Notes under the pieces: model-generated | The model's database searches: none | The model's input: only the letters and a program-made list of their open reading frames with translations | Told to the model about the DNA's origin: nothing | Program-made: the position numbers and the translations under genes | Origin: Agapanthus africanus | Lineage: Eukaryota; Streptophyta; Magnoliopsida; Asparagales; Amaryllidaceae | Direction: 5' to 3' | DNA: 64,000 bases | Assembly (NCBI GenBank): GCA_030015575.1 | Contig: CM057338.1 | Location: 830,172,353-830,236,352, forward strand | Shown here: piece after piece, positions 55,495-64,000 of the stretch | Position numbering within the stretch: the stretch's first letter is position 1 | How the letters are laid out: every line of letters starts with the position of its first letter

Positions 55495-57221
55495 GTGCCC
55501 GTCTTGTCCGCGTTTCTTCTATCGACTCTGAAGTCGGTATTTCTTCATCTTCTTTTTCCTCACCACCCACAACATCCACCAAGATGGACGGTTCTTCATC
55601 AAATTTCAATAACACCACTTTGCCACCACCCGCAGGTGCGCAGAATCTGCCGCGTATATCTCTCCAAGAGAGATGCTACCCTATACGTGGTCCTCTTTCT
55701 ACTTGTCTTTCTACTCCACTAGCCAATGAGGATAATTTTGAAATCAAACCACACTATATAAATCTTTTGCCTAAATTTCACGGTCTTGAGTCTGAAGACG
55801 CATACGTTTTTATCACCAAATTCGAAAACGTATGTGCTATGATGGGCACTACACAACTTTCAGTGAATGCTATGCGATTACGTCTTCTCCCATTTACTTT
55901 GTACGATTTAGCCGAAAAGTGGATTTATAACACACCCGCACACTCTATTTCCAATTAGGATGAATTCGTCATAGCATTCCTTAAGAAATTTTATCCCAAT
56001 CATAAGACCGCCCGTGTTAGGAGCGAAATCAACCAGTTTTCCCAGCTTCCCAATGAACCATTTTGGAAATGTTTTGAACGGTTCAAGGATCTGCTTGTCC
56101 AATGTCCTCATCACGGAATCCATAGATGGGATTTGTGCCGAATTATATATGAGGGCATTTATCCAATGACAAAGTAGATGCTTGAAACCATGTGTTAAGG
56201 CAATTTCATGTCCAAAGACGATAGTGAAGCTTGGAAATTCTTGGAAAATTTTGCTGAAAACACTTTGTAATGGGAAAGCATTAGTCCATCATCTAGGGGA
56301 GGTATCCATCAACTTTATGTTTCCATAGCAGTCAAAGCCGAAATGGTAACAATGCAAAAGAAACTCGAAACTATGGAAAACAAATTTTTATTAGCCTCCC
56401 TAAACCAGGTGACGCTCCCTAAAACCGTGTGTAGATGCTGTTCAGATCCGTCACATCTGACGGAAGAATGTCCTTTGAATTCTCCGTTTCAAGGTCAAGA
56501 ACACACTAATACTGCTTTTCAGCAACGACATAGAAACGATCCTTATTCTTCCACATATAATCAAGGTTGGAGGAATCGCCCTAATTTTGCTTGGAACCAA
56601 CACCAAACTCAAAATACGGTTCCAAACAAAAATAACTTTCAAAGGGTTCCTCCACAGCAACAGCAACCAACACAAAATCGGCACCCCTTTCAACCACAAA
56701 CTTTTCAAAATCCAGCCAACAATTCTGCACCGTATAATAATTCTTTCCAAACGGCCGGTACCGAAAACTCCTCTTCACTTGAACGAACCTTGAATTTGTT
56801 TATGAAACATTCCATGCAAGTGTCGGCTGATATAAGGTCTTCTATCTATACTATAAAGAAGGACTCCTCCTCACACGGTGAGAGTATTAAATCGATAGAA
56901 GCACAAAATGCACAATTAAATACCGTAATGAGTGCTAGAGTGAAAGGGAAACTTCCATCTCAAGCTCTACCAAATCATGGCCACTCACAATATCATAATG
57001 TGAATGCCATCACCAAGTTGAGATCCGGAAGAATGCTGAATAACCAAGTCGTTGAACAGGTTGATAATTATGAATCAATCAATGACACCCCGGCTTCCAC
57101 TTCCATTTCTGACCCTAATTCATCTTCTTCCGAGCCTATTCTCCGCTCCTTTCGGCTCAAACCCTCCCCCACCTTCTTTGAGTCAACCTATATCGATCCC
57201 CACTCCAATTCTAGGATCTGA
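55495..57221 (+). pseudogene. Athila-2 gag
   Basis: Athila-type gag in one frame from about 55584. Domains: FEIKPHYINLLPKFHGLESEDAY, LRLLPFTLYDLAEKWIYN, then DEFVIAFLKKFYPNHKT, and a single zinc knuckle CRCCSDPSHLTEECP at about 56428-56472 with its cysteines and histidine in place. A Gln/Asn-rich stretch (56560-56740) and NAITKLRSGRML follow. In-frame stops: TAG 55956-55958 (in place of Trp before DEF), TAG near 56175, TAA near 56196 and TAA near 56268. Gag forms the virus-like particle; this copy is dead. Confidence 0.9.
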
Positions 57222-58092
57222 TCCACCCACACGAACTTCTCCAATGTTGGACCCAGCTCTTATTACTAAAGCTCCTTATCTAAATCGGTTAAGGGGAAAC
57301 AAACCAAGTCCACAAATGGAGAAGATTATGAAAATGTTTAAACAGGTTAACATAAATATTCCTCTCCTAGATGCGATACAACAAGTTCTGGCTTATGCAA
57401 AAATATTTAAGGACTTGTGCACTAGGAAGAGAAAAACTCAAGTGCCAAAAAAAGTGTTCATGACGAGTAATGTTAGCATGGCTTTTACCTATCAATTAAC
57501 AAAGAAACGTAAGGACCCTGGCTGTCCTACAATCTCTATTTCTATTGGAGGTAAAAATATTAATCGTGCTCTACTCAACCTTAACGCTAGTGTTAACCTG
57601 CTTCCATACTCTGTCTACGAGCAGTTAGGTATTGGAGAGTTGAAACCTGCCCATTGCACTCTTCAGATGACAGATCGGTCTATCACCAAACCTAGGGGTG
57701 AGCTTGAGGATGTGTTGATAAAAGTCGGGGAATTTATATTCCCTGTGGACTTTATTGTTTTAGATACACAACCTGTAGCAAACCTACGGAACCAAATTCC
57801 GGTGATTCTCGGTCGACCCTTCTTAGCCACTTCCAATACTGTCATTAATTGTCGTAACGGTTCGATGAACCTAACCTTCGGGAAAATGACAATTGAGCTT
57901 AACATTTACAAGCTAGGAAGTCAACCATCTGAACCTTCTGCTCATATTCTTGATGTTTGTTCTGTCCACGAGATAGCTCCCGAAAGCTGTAAGGTTGATG
58001 AACTTTGCTTTGATGATCTCGACGACATTAGCACATCATTTTTTGATCTTGCACAGTATCATAGTGAGGACACTTTTGACGAGTACACCCCT
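57222..58092 (+). pseudogene. Athila-2 protease
   Basis: Frame shifts by one at about 57150-57221 and continues as PYLNRLRGNKPSPQMEKI, KVNI-like NINIPLLDAIQQV and AKIFKDLCTRKRK, then the retropepsin-like domain. The active-site motif, usually ALLDLGASVNLLP, reads ALLNLNASVNLLP, so the catalytic Asp is Asn and the Gly is Asn. The flap-side VILGRPFLATSN is normal. The protein is cut at 58092, where the Tat-2 LTR begins; 58088-58092 (CCCCT) is that LTR's presumed target duplication. Confidence 0.9.
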
Positions 58093-58429
58093 TGTTGGGG
58101 TCGAAAATTACACACCGGTTGACCAAGTCAAAATCAAAGTCAACCCCAAACCAAGTGGGCTCAAGCCCAGGTGAAGTGGGCCAATGCCTGGGTCAAGCCC
58201 GGACATGAAGCGGCCGATCTCCCCCCATGCCAAAATAAAAATTTTGTAATAAATAATTTTGGTGTATTTATTTTATTTTATTTTATGAATAAATGTAAGA
58301 AAATGGGCATAAAGCCAAATTTTTGTAAAGCTCATGGCTTATGTGCAAAAAGAAATAGCACATGATATATGGGATGGGCAAAATGCCATTTTTGTAAAGC
58401 CCAAGGGGCTATATGTAAATTTGTAAGCC

Positions 58430-58437
58430 TATATAAG
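58430..58437 (+). promoter_or_regulatory. TATA box of the Tat-2 LTR
   Basis: TATATAAG preceded by GTAAGCC. The Tat-1 LTR has the equivalent TAGCCTATAAAAGG on the minus strand at about 29920. Confidence 0.65.
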
Positions 58438-58515
58438 ACAACATGATGAAAATATCTATAGATCTTTTTTCTCTCTCTAAAAAAAATCAAGGTCTGTGCC
58501 TCCTTCTCCTTCCTC

Positions 58516-58922
58516 AAGGTTCTAAACCTTCTTCTTTCTTTTGAATTAAATCAAGAGTTTTACTCTTCCTTTTCCAAAACTAAATAGTTTTTCACAACAA
58601 AACCCACAAAGGGGAGCTCAGATCTTCCATTAGATCTCAAAAATGGGAGATTTTTAAAATCTCACCTCTCTTGTTCTCCAAGATCCGACCAACAAAGAAG
58701 AGGAAGAAAGAGACCCATCTCCGAAAATCCTACTTTGGAAAAGATCCAAGGCTCAAGAGAAGTCCCAGCTTAAGAGAGAAGAATCTCTGAAGATTTTTAG
58801 GGAGTTCAACTCCAAGACCCAAATCCTCAAAGGAATTTAACTCCTAATCCAGATCTTTTAGAGTTCAACTCCACTCAAAACGCTCTTTTGGAGTTTAACT
58901 CCTATTTCTAGGGGTAAAACCC
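58516..58922. repeat. Hairpin array in Tat-2 LTR
   Basis: Consecutive small palindromes with different stems: AAGGTTCTAAACCTT (58516-58530), AGAGTTTTACTCT (58554-58566), AGATCTTCCATTAGATCT (58620-58637), GAGATTTTTAAAATCTC (58647-58663), GGAGTTCAACTCC (58801-58813), GGAGTTTAACTCC (near 58890) and GGGTAAAACCC (near 58912). Same style as the inverted arms of the PMD element. Confidence 0.85.
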
Positions 58923-58929
58923 CCTTCCT

Positions 58930-59290
58930 TTCGCTAGCGCCCAGCGCTCAAGCGCCCACGTGCTAGGCACGTGAGGCGCCGGCACTGGCGCCCGAGCGCC
59001 CACGTGCCGGGCACGTGAGGCGCTGGCGCCCAAAGCTCTAGCGCTAGCGCCCAAAGCGTTAGCGCCCAAGTGCCCATGTGCCTGGAACGTGAGGCGCTAG
59101 CGCCCGAGCGCCCACGTGCCGGGCACGTGAGGCGCTAGCGCCCGAGCTCCCAAAGCGCTAGCGCTAGCGCCTGAGCGCCCACATGCCGGGCACGTGAGGC
59201 GCCAGGGCCCAAAGTGCTCGCGCCAGCGTCCAAACTACTCGCGCCAGCGTCCAAGCGCCTAGCGCTAACCCAAGCGCCCAAGCGCTGGCG
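58930..59290. repeat. GC-rich CACGTG palindrome array in Tat-2 LTR
   Basis: About five units of the form GCGCCCACGTGCCGGGCACG followed by TGAGGCGC, alternating with AGCGCTAGCGCC stretches. One unit has CACATG and one CATGTG instead of the first CACGTG. Each unit is a near-perfect palindrome built from two G-boxes flanking CCGGG or CTAGG. Confidence 0.9.
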
Positions 59291-59641
59291 CTTACGCGTC
59301 CTTTGGACGACTTTTTCCCCTCATTTTACATGTACCCCACACTAAAAATACCTCCCCCATAAAAACTCTGCGGGGCCCCCGATATATCCAAAACTCCTTC
59401 AAAACACAACACACGCACACTGCACATTGAGTTCGCATGACCTGTTTAACCCGACAATCGAAGGTTCTCTCGCTCCAAAGGAGAGGGGTAATTAACGGCA
59501 GTTTAGTCCGCGGCTGCCGGAGATTCGGATCCCCACAATCAATAAACCCCAGCCTATCCTAGGCAGGGGGAATCTATAATGCGCTTGATGAGCGCACGCA
59601 TGTTCCCATCTCAATGAGGTGACGAAAAACACCATACAGAT

Positions 59642-59661
59642 TCTGGCACGTCCGGTGGGAC
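59642..59661 (+). promoter_or_regulatory. Tat-2 primer-binding site
   Basis: TCTGGCACGTCCGGTGGGAC three bases after the LTR end. It resembles the TGGCGCCGTCTGTGGGA-type sites of plant gypsy elements. Which tRNA primes is not decided. Confidence 0.6.
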
Positions 59662-59739
59662 ATTTCTCTCCTCCCATATCTCGGGTCAAGCGTTCATGCG
59701 AACCCATTTAACATATACACCGATGTTTGTACTGAAGTA

Positions 59740-60867
59740 ATGTTCCTTTTATGCAGCAATCAACTTTCAACGACAATGTCTCCCAAGACGAATTCAGCTT
59801 CCAACGCGACCCCGATCTCGTACGTGGTCAAGATCAATGCTCGTGTAGTTCTCTCCGCAAGCCTTGGTCGACAGTGGGCAGAACTGCCCTGCCAGTTTGG
59901 TCCCGTCATCATCTACCCTGCCGGAAGCGCTCATTTGGCAGAAATCCCGGCAAAACAGGTGGCCAAGCCGGTCTCAAGAGGCAAGAGGCCGAATGTTGTG
60001 ATCGCCAAGGCACCGCGACCGAAACTTAAGATGGTGTCTGAACGACTCTCTGGTGCTCCAGCTGGGGGCAAGACTTCCGGTACAAAGGGCAACATCAAAT
60101 GTTGTGGGCGAGCTTAGGCGATGACTCCAACAAATGCACAATCAGGCGTATCTCCAAAGTCCTCCATCGCCCGGTCTACGGCGGCTTCCCGAAGAGCCGT
60201 AACTAGCCAAGTGCTCAAAACAGAAAGGCTGAGACAAAAGCGGCTCAGGTATCGAGCCAACAAGAGGGCCAGGACCCCAGACAAGTGGAATCTTATGAGA
60301 TTCCAATAGCAGAATCATCCTGCAACGACAGCTGAGTTGACCGTAAAAGTCGGTAATTCTTTCGAACCTCTGAAGTGTGTTCAGAAAAATGCCATGACCG
60401 CCAGAATCAAGAAGAGAGCGGTCCGTACGTTGCTGCAAAGAGACGTGTCCCGGCCCCAACAGAAAAAGTATGACATTATCTCTTCAAGAGTCTATCAGGC
60501 GCTCTGTGCCGCGTGAAAGCAGCGGGGCAAAATTAAAAAGGACGCGTCAGCACCATTCAAGAATCCGGCCAGGCCAGCCGCCTTCAGTCGACTGCCCATT
60601 ACCGAAACAGGAAGGTCAAGATAGCGATCCGTGAAATCAGCCACCGATGATAAAAAGACAGCTGGATATATTATCCATACGGTCTATATGGCGGGCGGGC
60701 GCCCCAGCGACAATCTTTGCAGCAAAAGCAAGGATGGAGCCACCACATCCCAAGCCCAATCTGGCTTGAATGTGGTTGTCGCTTCCTAAGAACAGCCGCC
60801 TCCGCTGGATGATGAAAACCCACTCGATGTGGACGATAGGTAGAAAGACCCCTCAGTCCATGTAGAG
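59740..60867 (+). pseudogene. Tat-2 leader with broken upstream reading frame
   Basis: A basic, proline- and alanine-rich frame opens with ATG near 59773 (MSPKTNSASNATPIS) and runs to TAG near 60115, then continues in the same general composition (SKVLKTERLRQKRLRYR) to about 60309 and in pieces to 60780. It matches no gag domain. It may be a degenerate N-terminal gag extension or the extra upstream frame known from Ogre-type Tat elements. Evidence is compositional only. Confidence 0.4.
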
Positions 60868-62350
60868 TCAAGCTCGGACAGTGAGTAAGAGCCGACTTTC
60901 CGTCCCAGGACCGCGGAGCAAGAGCTGCTTCAAGAGCTTCGAAAACAGCTCAGGAGCAAAGATAAAGGGATGGCCAAGCTCTATTCGAAAATTGATGACC
61001 TAACGAACGTTTTGATGCAGCTTACTGCTCAAATTGCTCGAGCGCCTCCCAATCAAGCACAAGTTGCTACTCATGAACCGGATGATGACAATCAGAAGCG
61101 GTCGATGCCTGTCCCTTTGGGTCTAAGATTGGTCGAGCCGCACGAAAGCCGGCCACATTCCGCTTCTGGGGACGCCTTTCCCCCAGATAGCACTATCCCG
61201 CTAACATAAGATCGAATAATGGATTTGGTCACCAGTAAGGTTAAAACATTAGTGACCGAAGCTGAAGCTCAGAAAAGAATTGGCAGTAGTGGGCGGCCAT
61301 ATCCCGCACAGTACGATCTGATCGAGTTCCCGAGCGGCTACGTCATTCCTAAGTTCGGAAGGTTTGACAGGATGGGAAATGCAAATCAGCATGTCGCCCA
61401 CTTTAAAGCATCGTGCGGAAATACAGGAGGCAATGATGCGCTCCTTCTTCGTTAGTTTGTCAACAGCCTGACCGGTGTCGCTTTTGACTGGTACGCGAGT
61501 ATACCAGACGGGTCCGTCATTACCTTTGCCCAGATGGAGTCTCTGTTTCGGTAAAGGTTCATGAGTGTCAGTGATAAAATCTCCATTGCTGATCATGTGA
61601 GGACCAAGCCGGGGAAGAATGAAAGCAACACCAACTTTATCGCCCGATGGCGTAATCTCACGGTCAAGTGTGAACCGCCGCTGGAGCAGGACCAGTCCGT
61701 CAGCCTTCTCATTAGGAACCTCAGCAATTGGATGGTCCCATTCTTGTGTATAGCAAGCCTCAAGACGTTTCAAGAGCTAACCAAGAAAGTCCAAATGCTG
61801 GAACGCTCGAAGCAAGAGTCTACCCCGGACTCTCAGAGAGACAAGACTTGGAAAAGTAAGCGGGACGACAACAGTAGAAGCGGGAGTTCCTGCAGCACCA
61901 ATGTCTTCAATGCGTCCGACAATGAAGACAAGCGAAAGGCAGGCGATTCCAAAACCAACCGGTCTCGAAAGCCATTATTAGGAGGAGAAGGGCCTTCCCT
62001 AGAGGAGAAAAAGAACAAGGTTTACTCTTTCAGAAGGGATAAGGTCCGCAAGATATTCAAAGATACCTTGAACAACGGTCTACAATTGCCGGAGTCGAAA
62101 ATACCTCATGAAGCAAAAATGACCGACAATCCTCTATATTGCCCATACCACTGAGTAGTGAGTCATGCAATCGAGGATTGCTATATCTTCAAAGATTGGG
62201 TCAAGAAGTAGTACAAGACTTGAGAGATCGAGCTATCCAAGAGTGTGTTGGTGAACAATCAAGTTGCAACCACCAACTTTATACAGATAGAAGCTGAAAC
62301 CTTCTGGGAGCAGGCAGCTGAACCCGCTGCCCTGGGAAATGAAACTGTCT
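60868..62350 (+). pseudogene. Tat-2 gag
   Basis: Tat-lineage gag. A coiled-coil start (EQELLQELRKQLRSKDK, MAKLYSKIDDLTNVLMQ) is followed by YPAQYDLIEFPSGYVIPKF, NQHVAHFKASCGNTGGNDAL, SLTGVAFDWYASIPDGSV and NFIARWRNLTVKCE, all typical of this lineage, then LYCPYH...HAIEDCYIFKDWV near 62137-62205. In-frame stops: TAG 61453-61455, TAA 61552-61554, TGA 62152-62154 (CGA expected for Arg) and two more near 62210-62220. A frameshift near 62355 leads into the next reading frame. Confidence 0.88.
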
Positions 62351-62363
62351 CACCGCAGTCTCC

Positions 62364-63449
62364 GTGGAGTACGTGCAGAAGATGGTAAAGCTACTTCGGA
62401 AAGAGCCCAGAACGGAATGGGAAGGGCAGAAGAAGCATACTATTCCAGCTGCCAATTCGACTCCATCGGGTTCAAAATCCAAAAAGCTCAAGAAGAGGAA
62501 AAGTGCAGCTCGACGCGAAAAGGAGTCTGCAGGGAGATCGACCATTCAAAAATTTATCGATTCCCTTGAAGACTATGAACAGAAGGAAAGAACTCTGATT
62601 CGATTGAAAGAGTTCCTCCCTGTACAAGCGGCTGAAATTCTGGAGGAGTTAGAAGAAGGCTCCAATGAAGAGATCTCAGTAGTGGCCCGCTATGCCATCC
62701 ACCTAGGTAGCGACTCTGAGGAAGATCTCTGTTTTCCCGAAGAGGACGAGGAGCTCGCCACAAAGGCCAACCAAATCCAGCTCAGAAGCGGCAAGGCTCT
62801 GCCACCAAATCAGGGCAACGCCCCAAAAGGAAAGGAAAAACATGTGGCTAATGAGGAAGATGGCAGAGAACTGGCTAATGAAAACTCGAGTCCTTCCTCA
62901 GTGGACTACAATGTCTTGTCTCACCTCCGGAAGCTTCCGTCTCTCCTGAGCATCTACGATGCCTTGGTCCTATCTAAGGAGCTTAGAGATGTTCTCATTC
63001 ATGCTCTACAAAACCCTGAGTGGTATCAGGCTCGCTTTGCGGAAATTAATATAAAAGAAGGCCAACACACCCTGCATACCGCCACGGTCACGTTTAAGGA
63101 TGAAGACCTGCTACTGGGAACAGCTGAGCATAACCGGCCGCTTTACGTGACCAGGTACAGCAATGGAGATTGGATTAATCGCATATTGATTGATCCGGGG
63201 TCCTCAGTGAACATCATGAACTTGCGGACTCTGAAGAGTTTGTCAATGGATATCCGACACATGTTAAGGGAAAGGACTGTCATTCAAGGCTTCAACCAAA
63301 ACTGCCAGCAAGTCCTGTGGTCTATAGCTCCGCCAATCAAATTTGGGGATCTGCAAACCGAAGCTAAGATATGCGTGATCGACGCTGACACTTCTTATAA
63401 GGTTCTTCTGGGACGGCTGTGGCTCCATGATTACGGCATCGTTCCGTAA
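62364..63449 (+). pseudogene. Tat-2 gag-pol linker and protease
   Basis: Open frame with a basic segment (SKSKKLKKRKSAARREK), an acidic linker and ANQIQLRSGKALPP, then the protease region. The active site is ILIDPGSSVNIM (Asp codon 63192-63194), an acceptable D-x-G-S site, followed by YKVLLGRLWLHDYGIVP. A TAA at about 63447-63449 stands where the family continues STLHQCMMY; the frame carries on as TLHQCMMYTKNG. Start codon uncertain, as the protein is part of a polyprotein. Confidence 0.88.
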
Positions 63450-64000
63450 ACTCTCCATCAATGCATGATGTATACAAAAAATGGCGAAGAAAGACGCATT
63501 GACAGAGACATCCAGCCGTTCGGTGTGCACGAAGTCCGATATGAAGATTCTTGGTACTTTGGGAACCTCCAAAGTGCTGAGACACAGCTGACCAAAGACA
63601 GAACAGCCCCGAAACTCAAAAGCAAGTCTGAGCCGGCTGTCACTTTTAAAAGCAGAAACCCCCATGTGCGTCCGCATTTCGGCAGTGACACTGATGAGTC
63701 TGACGCTGGAAGTCCGTCCTTCCATAAAACTCGCCCTTGTTTCGGTAGCGATACGGACGAATATGATACTGAAGGCCTATCTAGCAGCAAAGTCCGCCCT
63801 CATCTTGGCAGCGACATTGAAGAGTCGGAGGAAGAGGACCTGTCGTGCAATAGCTGTGCAAATTGGACCCCCTTGCAACAAGCGAAACTACGAGAGACCT
63901 TCGAAATTGCAGAAGCGCCCCTAGCAGTCACAAGGGTGTCAGAGCAGATGTGCAAAGAGCTCGATGCATTATCAGTCTCCACCATGGACCAGCTAAAATC
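63450..64000 (+). pseudogene. Tat-2 pol, region between protease and RT (runs off the window)
   Basis: The same frame continues after the stop: CMMYTKNGEERRID, EDSWYFGNLQSAETQL, a repeated acidic segment (63666-63848), then NWTPLQQAKLRETFEIAEA up to the window end. This spacer precedes the RT in Tat elements. The RT itself is beyond the window. Confidence 0.8.
63666..63848 (+). repeat. Threefold 63-bp repeat encoding RPxFGSDTDE units
   Basis: Units begin at 63666, 63729 and 63792 and encode VRPHFGSDTDESD, TRPCFGSDTDEYD and VRPHLGSDIEESE within 21-residue repeats. The frame is kept through all units. The acidic, serine-rich spacer is probably unstructured. Confidence 0.85.

Larger units (their letters stand above)
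58093..59638 (+). mobile_element. Tat-2 5' LTR
   Basis: Starts TGTTGGGGTCGAAAATTACAC, directly after the Athila-2 protease, and ends AACACCATACA at 59638, beside a primer site. Same family as the minus-strand Tat-1 LTR (29070-30239). A TATA box TATATAAG lies at 58430-58437. Downstream of it the transcribed leader carries a hairpin array (58516-58922) and a GC-rich CACGTG palindrome array (58930-59290). The 3' LTR is outside the window. Confidence 0.88.

Overview
The window is plant nuclear DNA from a large, repeat-rich genome. It contains Angela/BARE-like Ty1-copia LTRs that open with the 'GCCCTAGAGGC' signature, Ty3-gypsy elements of the Tat and Athila lineages, plant-style introns of 70-80 nt, a plant mobile domain (PMD) gene, and no intact host gene. 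Nothing bacterial was seen (no operons, CRISPR, rRNA or tRNA). Almost every coding stretch is a broken transposon gene.

Layout. (1) 1-8681 is a copia nest: an inverted pair of copia 3' ends (LTR - at 185-3894, LTR + at 6674-8681) surrounding a copia pol 3' half (-) and a gypsy-type gag fragment (+). A second copia solo LTR (908-2999, target duplication ATAAC) lies inside the left LTR. (2) 8682 to about 22200 is the most interesting unit. Two long inverted arms (about 8682-10445 and 19630-22200) each carry a TATA box pointing inward and flank two convergent genes: a multi-exon PMD plus coiled-coil gene (+, 10539-17258) and a gene of unknown family with two related domains (-, 19569-18148). This resembles the layout of MuDR-type elements, but no transposase is visible. 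A 2.2-kb copia solo LTR with target duplication GTTTT splits the PMD gene. The arms are packed with short, mutually different hairpins. (3) 22201-29069 holds an LTR fragment, a probable further LTR and unassigned DNA. (4) 29070-41676 is the 3' half of a Tat-lineage gypsy element (-) with 3' LTR, tandem-repeat-rich 3' UTR, integrase, archaeal-type RNase H and RNase H/RT, split by two gypsy solo LTRs (target duplications CATCT and TTTAG). (5) 41677-52785 is the 3' half of an Athila element (-) sitting in the Tat RT, itself carrying a gypsy solo LTR and a copia solo LTR. (6) 52803-58092 is the 5' half of a second Athila element (+): LTR, PBS, gag, protease. (7) 58093-64000 is the 5' end of a second Tat element (+): LTR, PBS, leader, gag, protease. 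It runs off the window and is inserted in the Athila protease region.

How the parts relate. The order of events can be read from the junctions: Tat-1, then Athila-1 inside its RT, then Athila-2 inside Athila-1, then Tat-2 inside Athila-2, with solo LTRs landing at several levels. Five solo LTRs have exact 5-bp target duplications (one further case and one other are 4/5 matches), so recombination between LTRs has been frequent. All pol, gag and PMD reading frames carry nonsense codons, frameshifts or lost catalytic residues, so no autonomous element was found. Boundaries given as exact rest on matching termini and target duplications. Others are approximate and say so.
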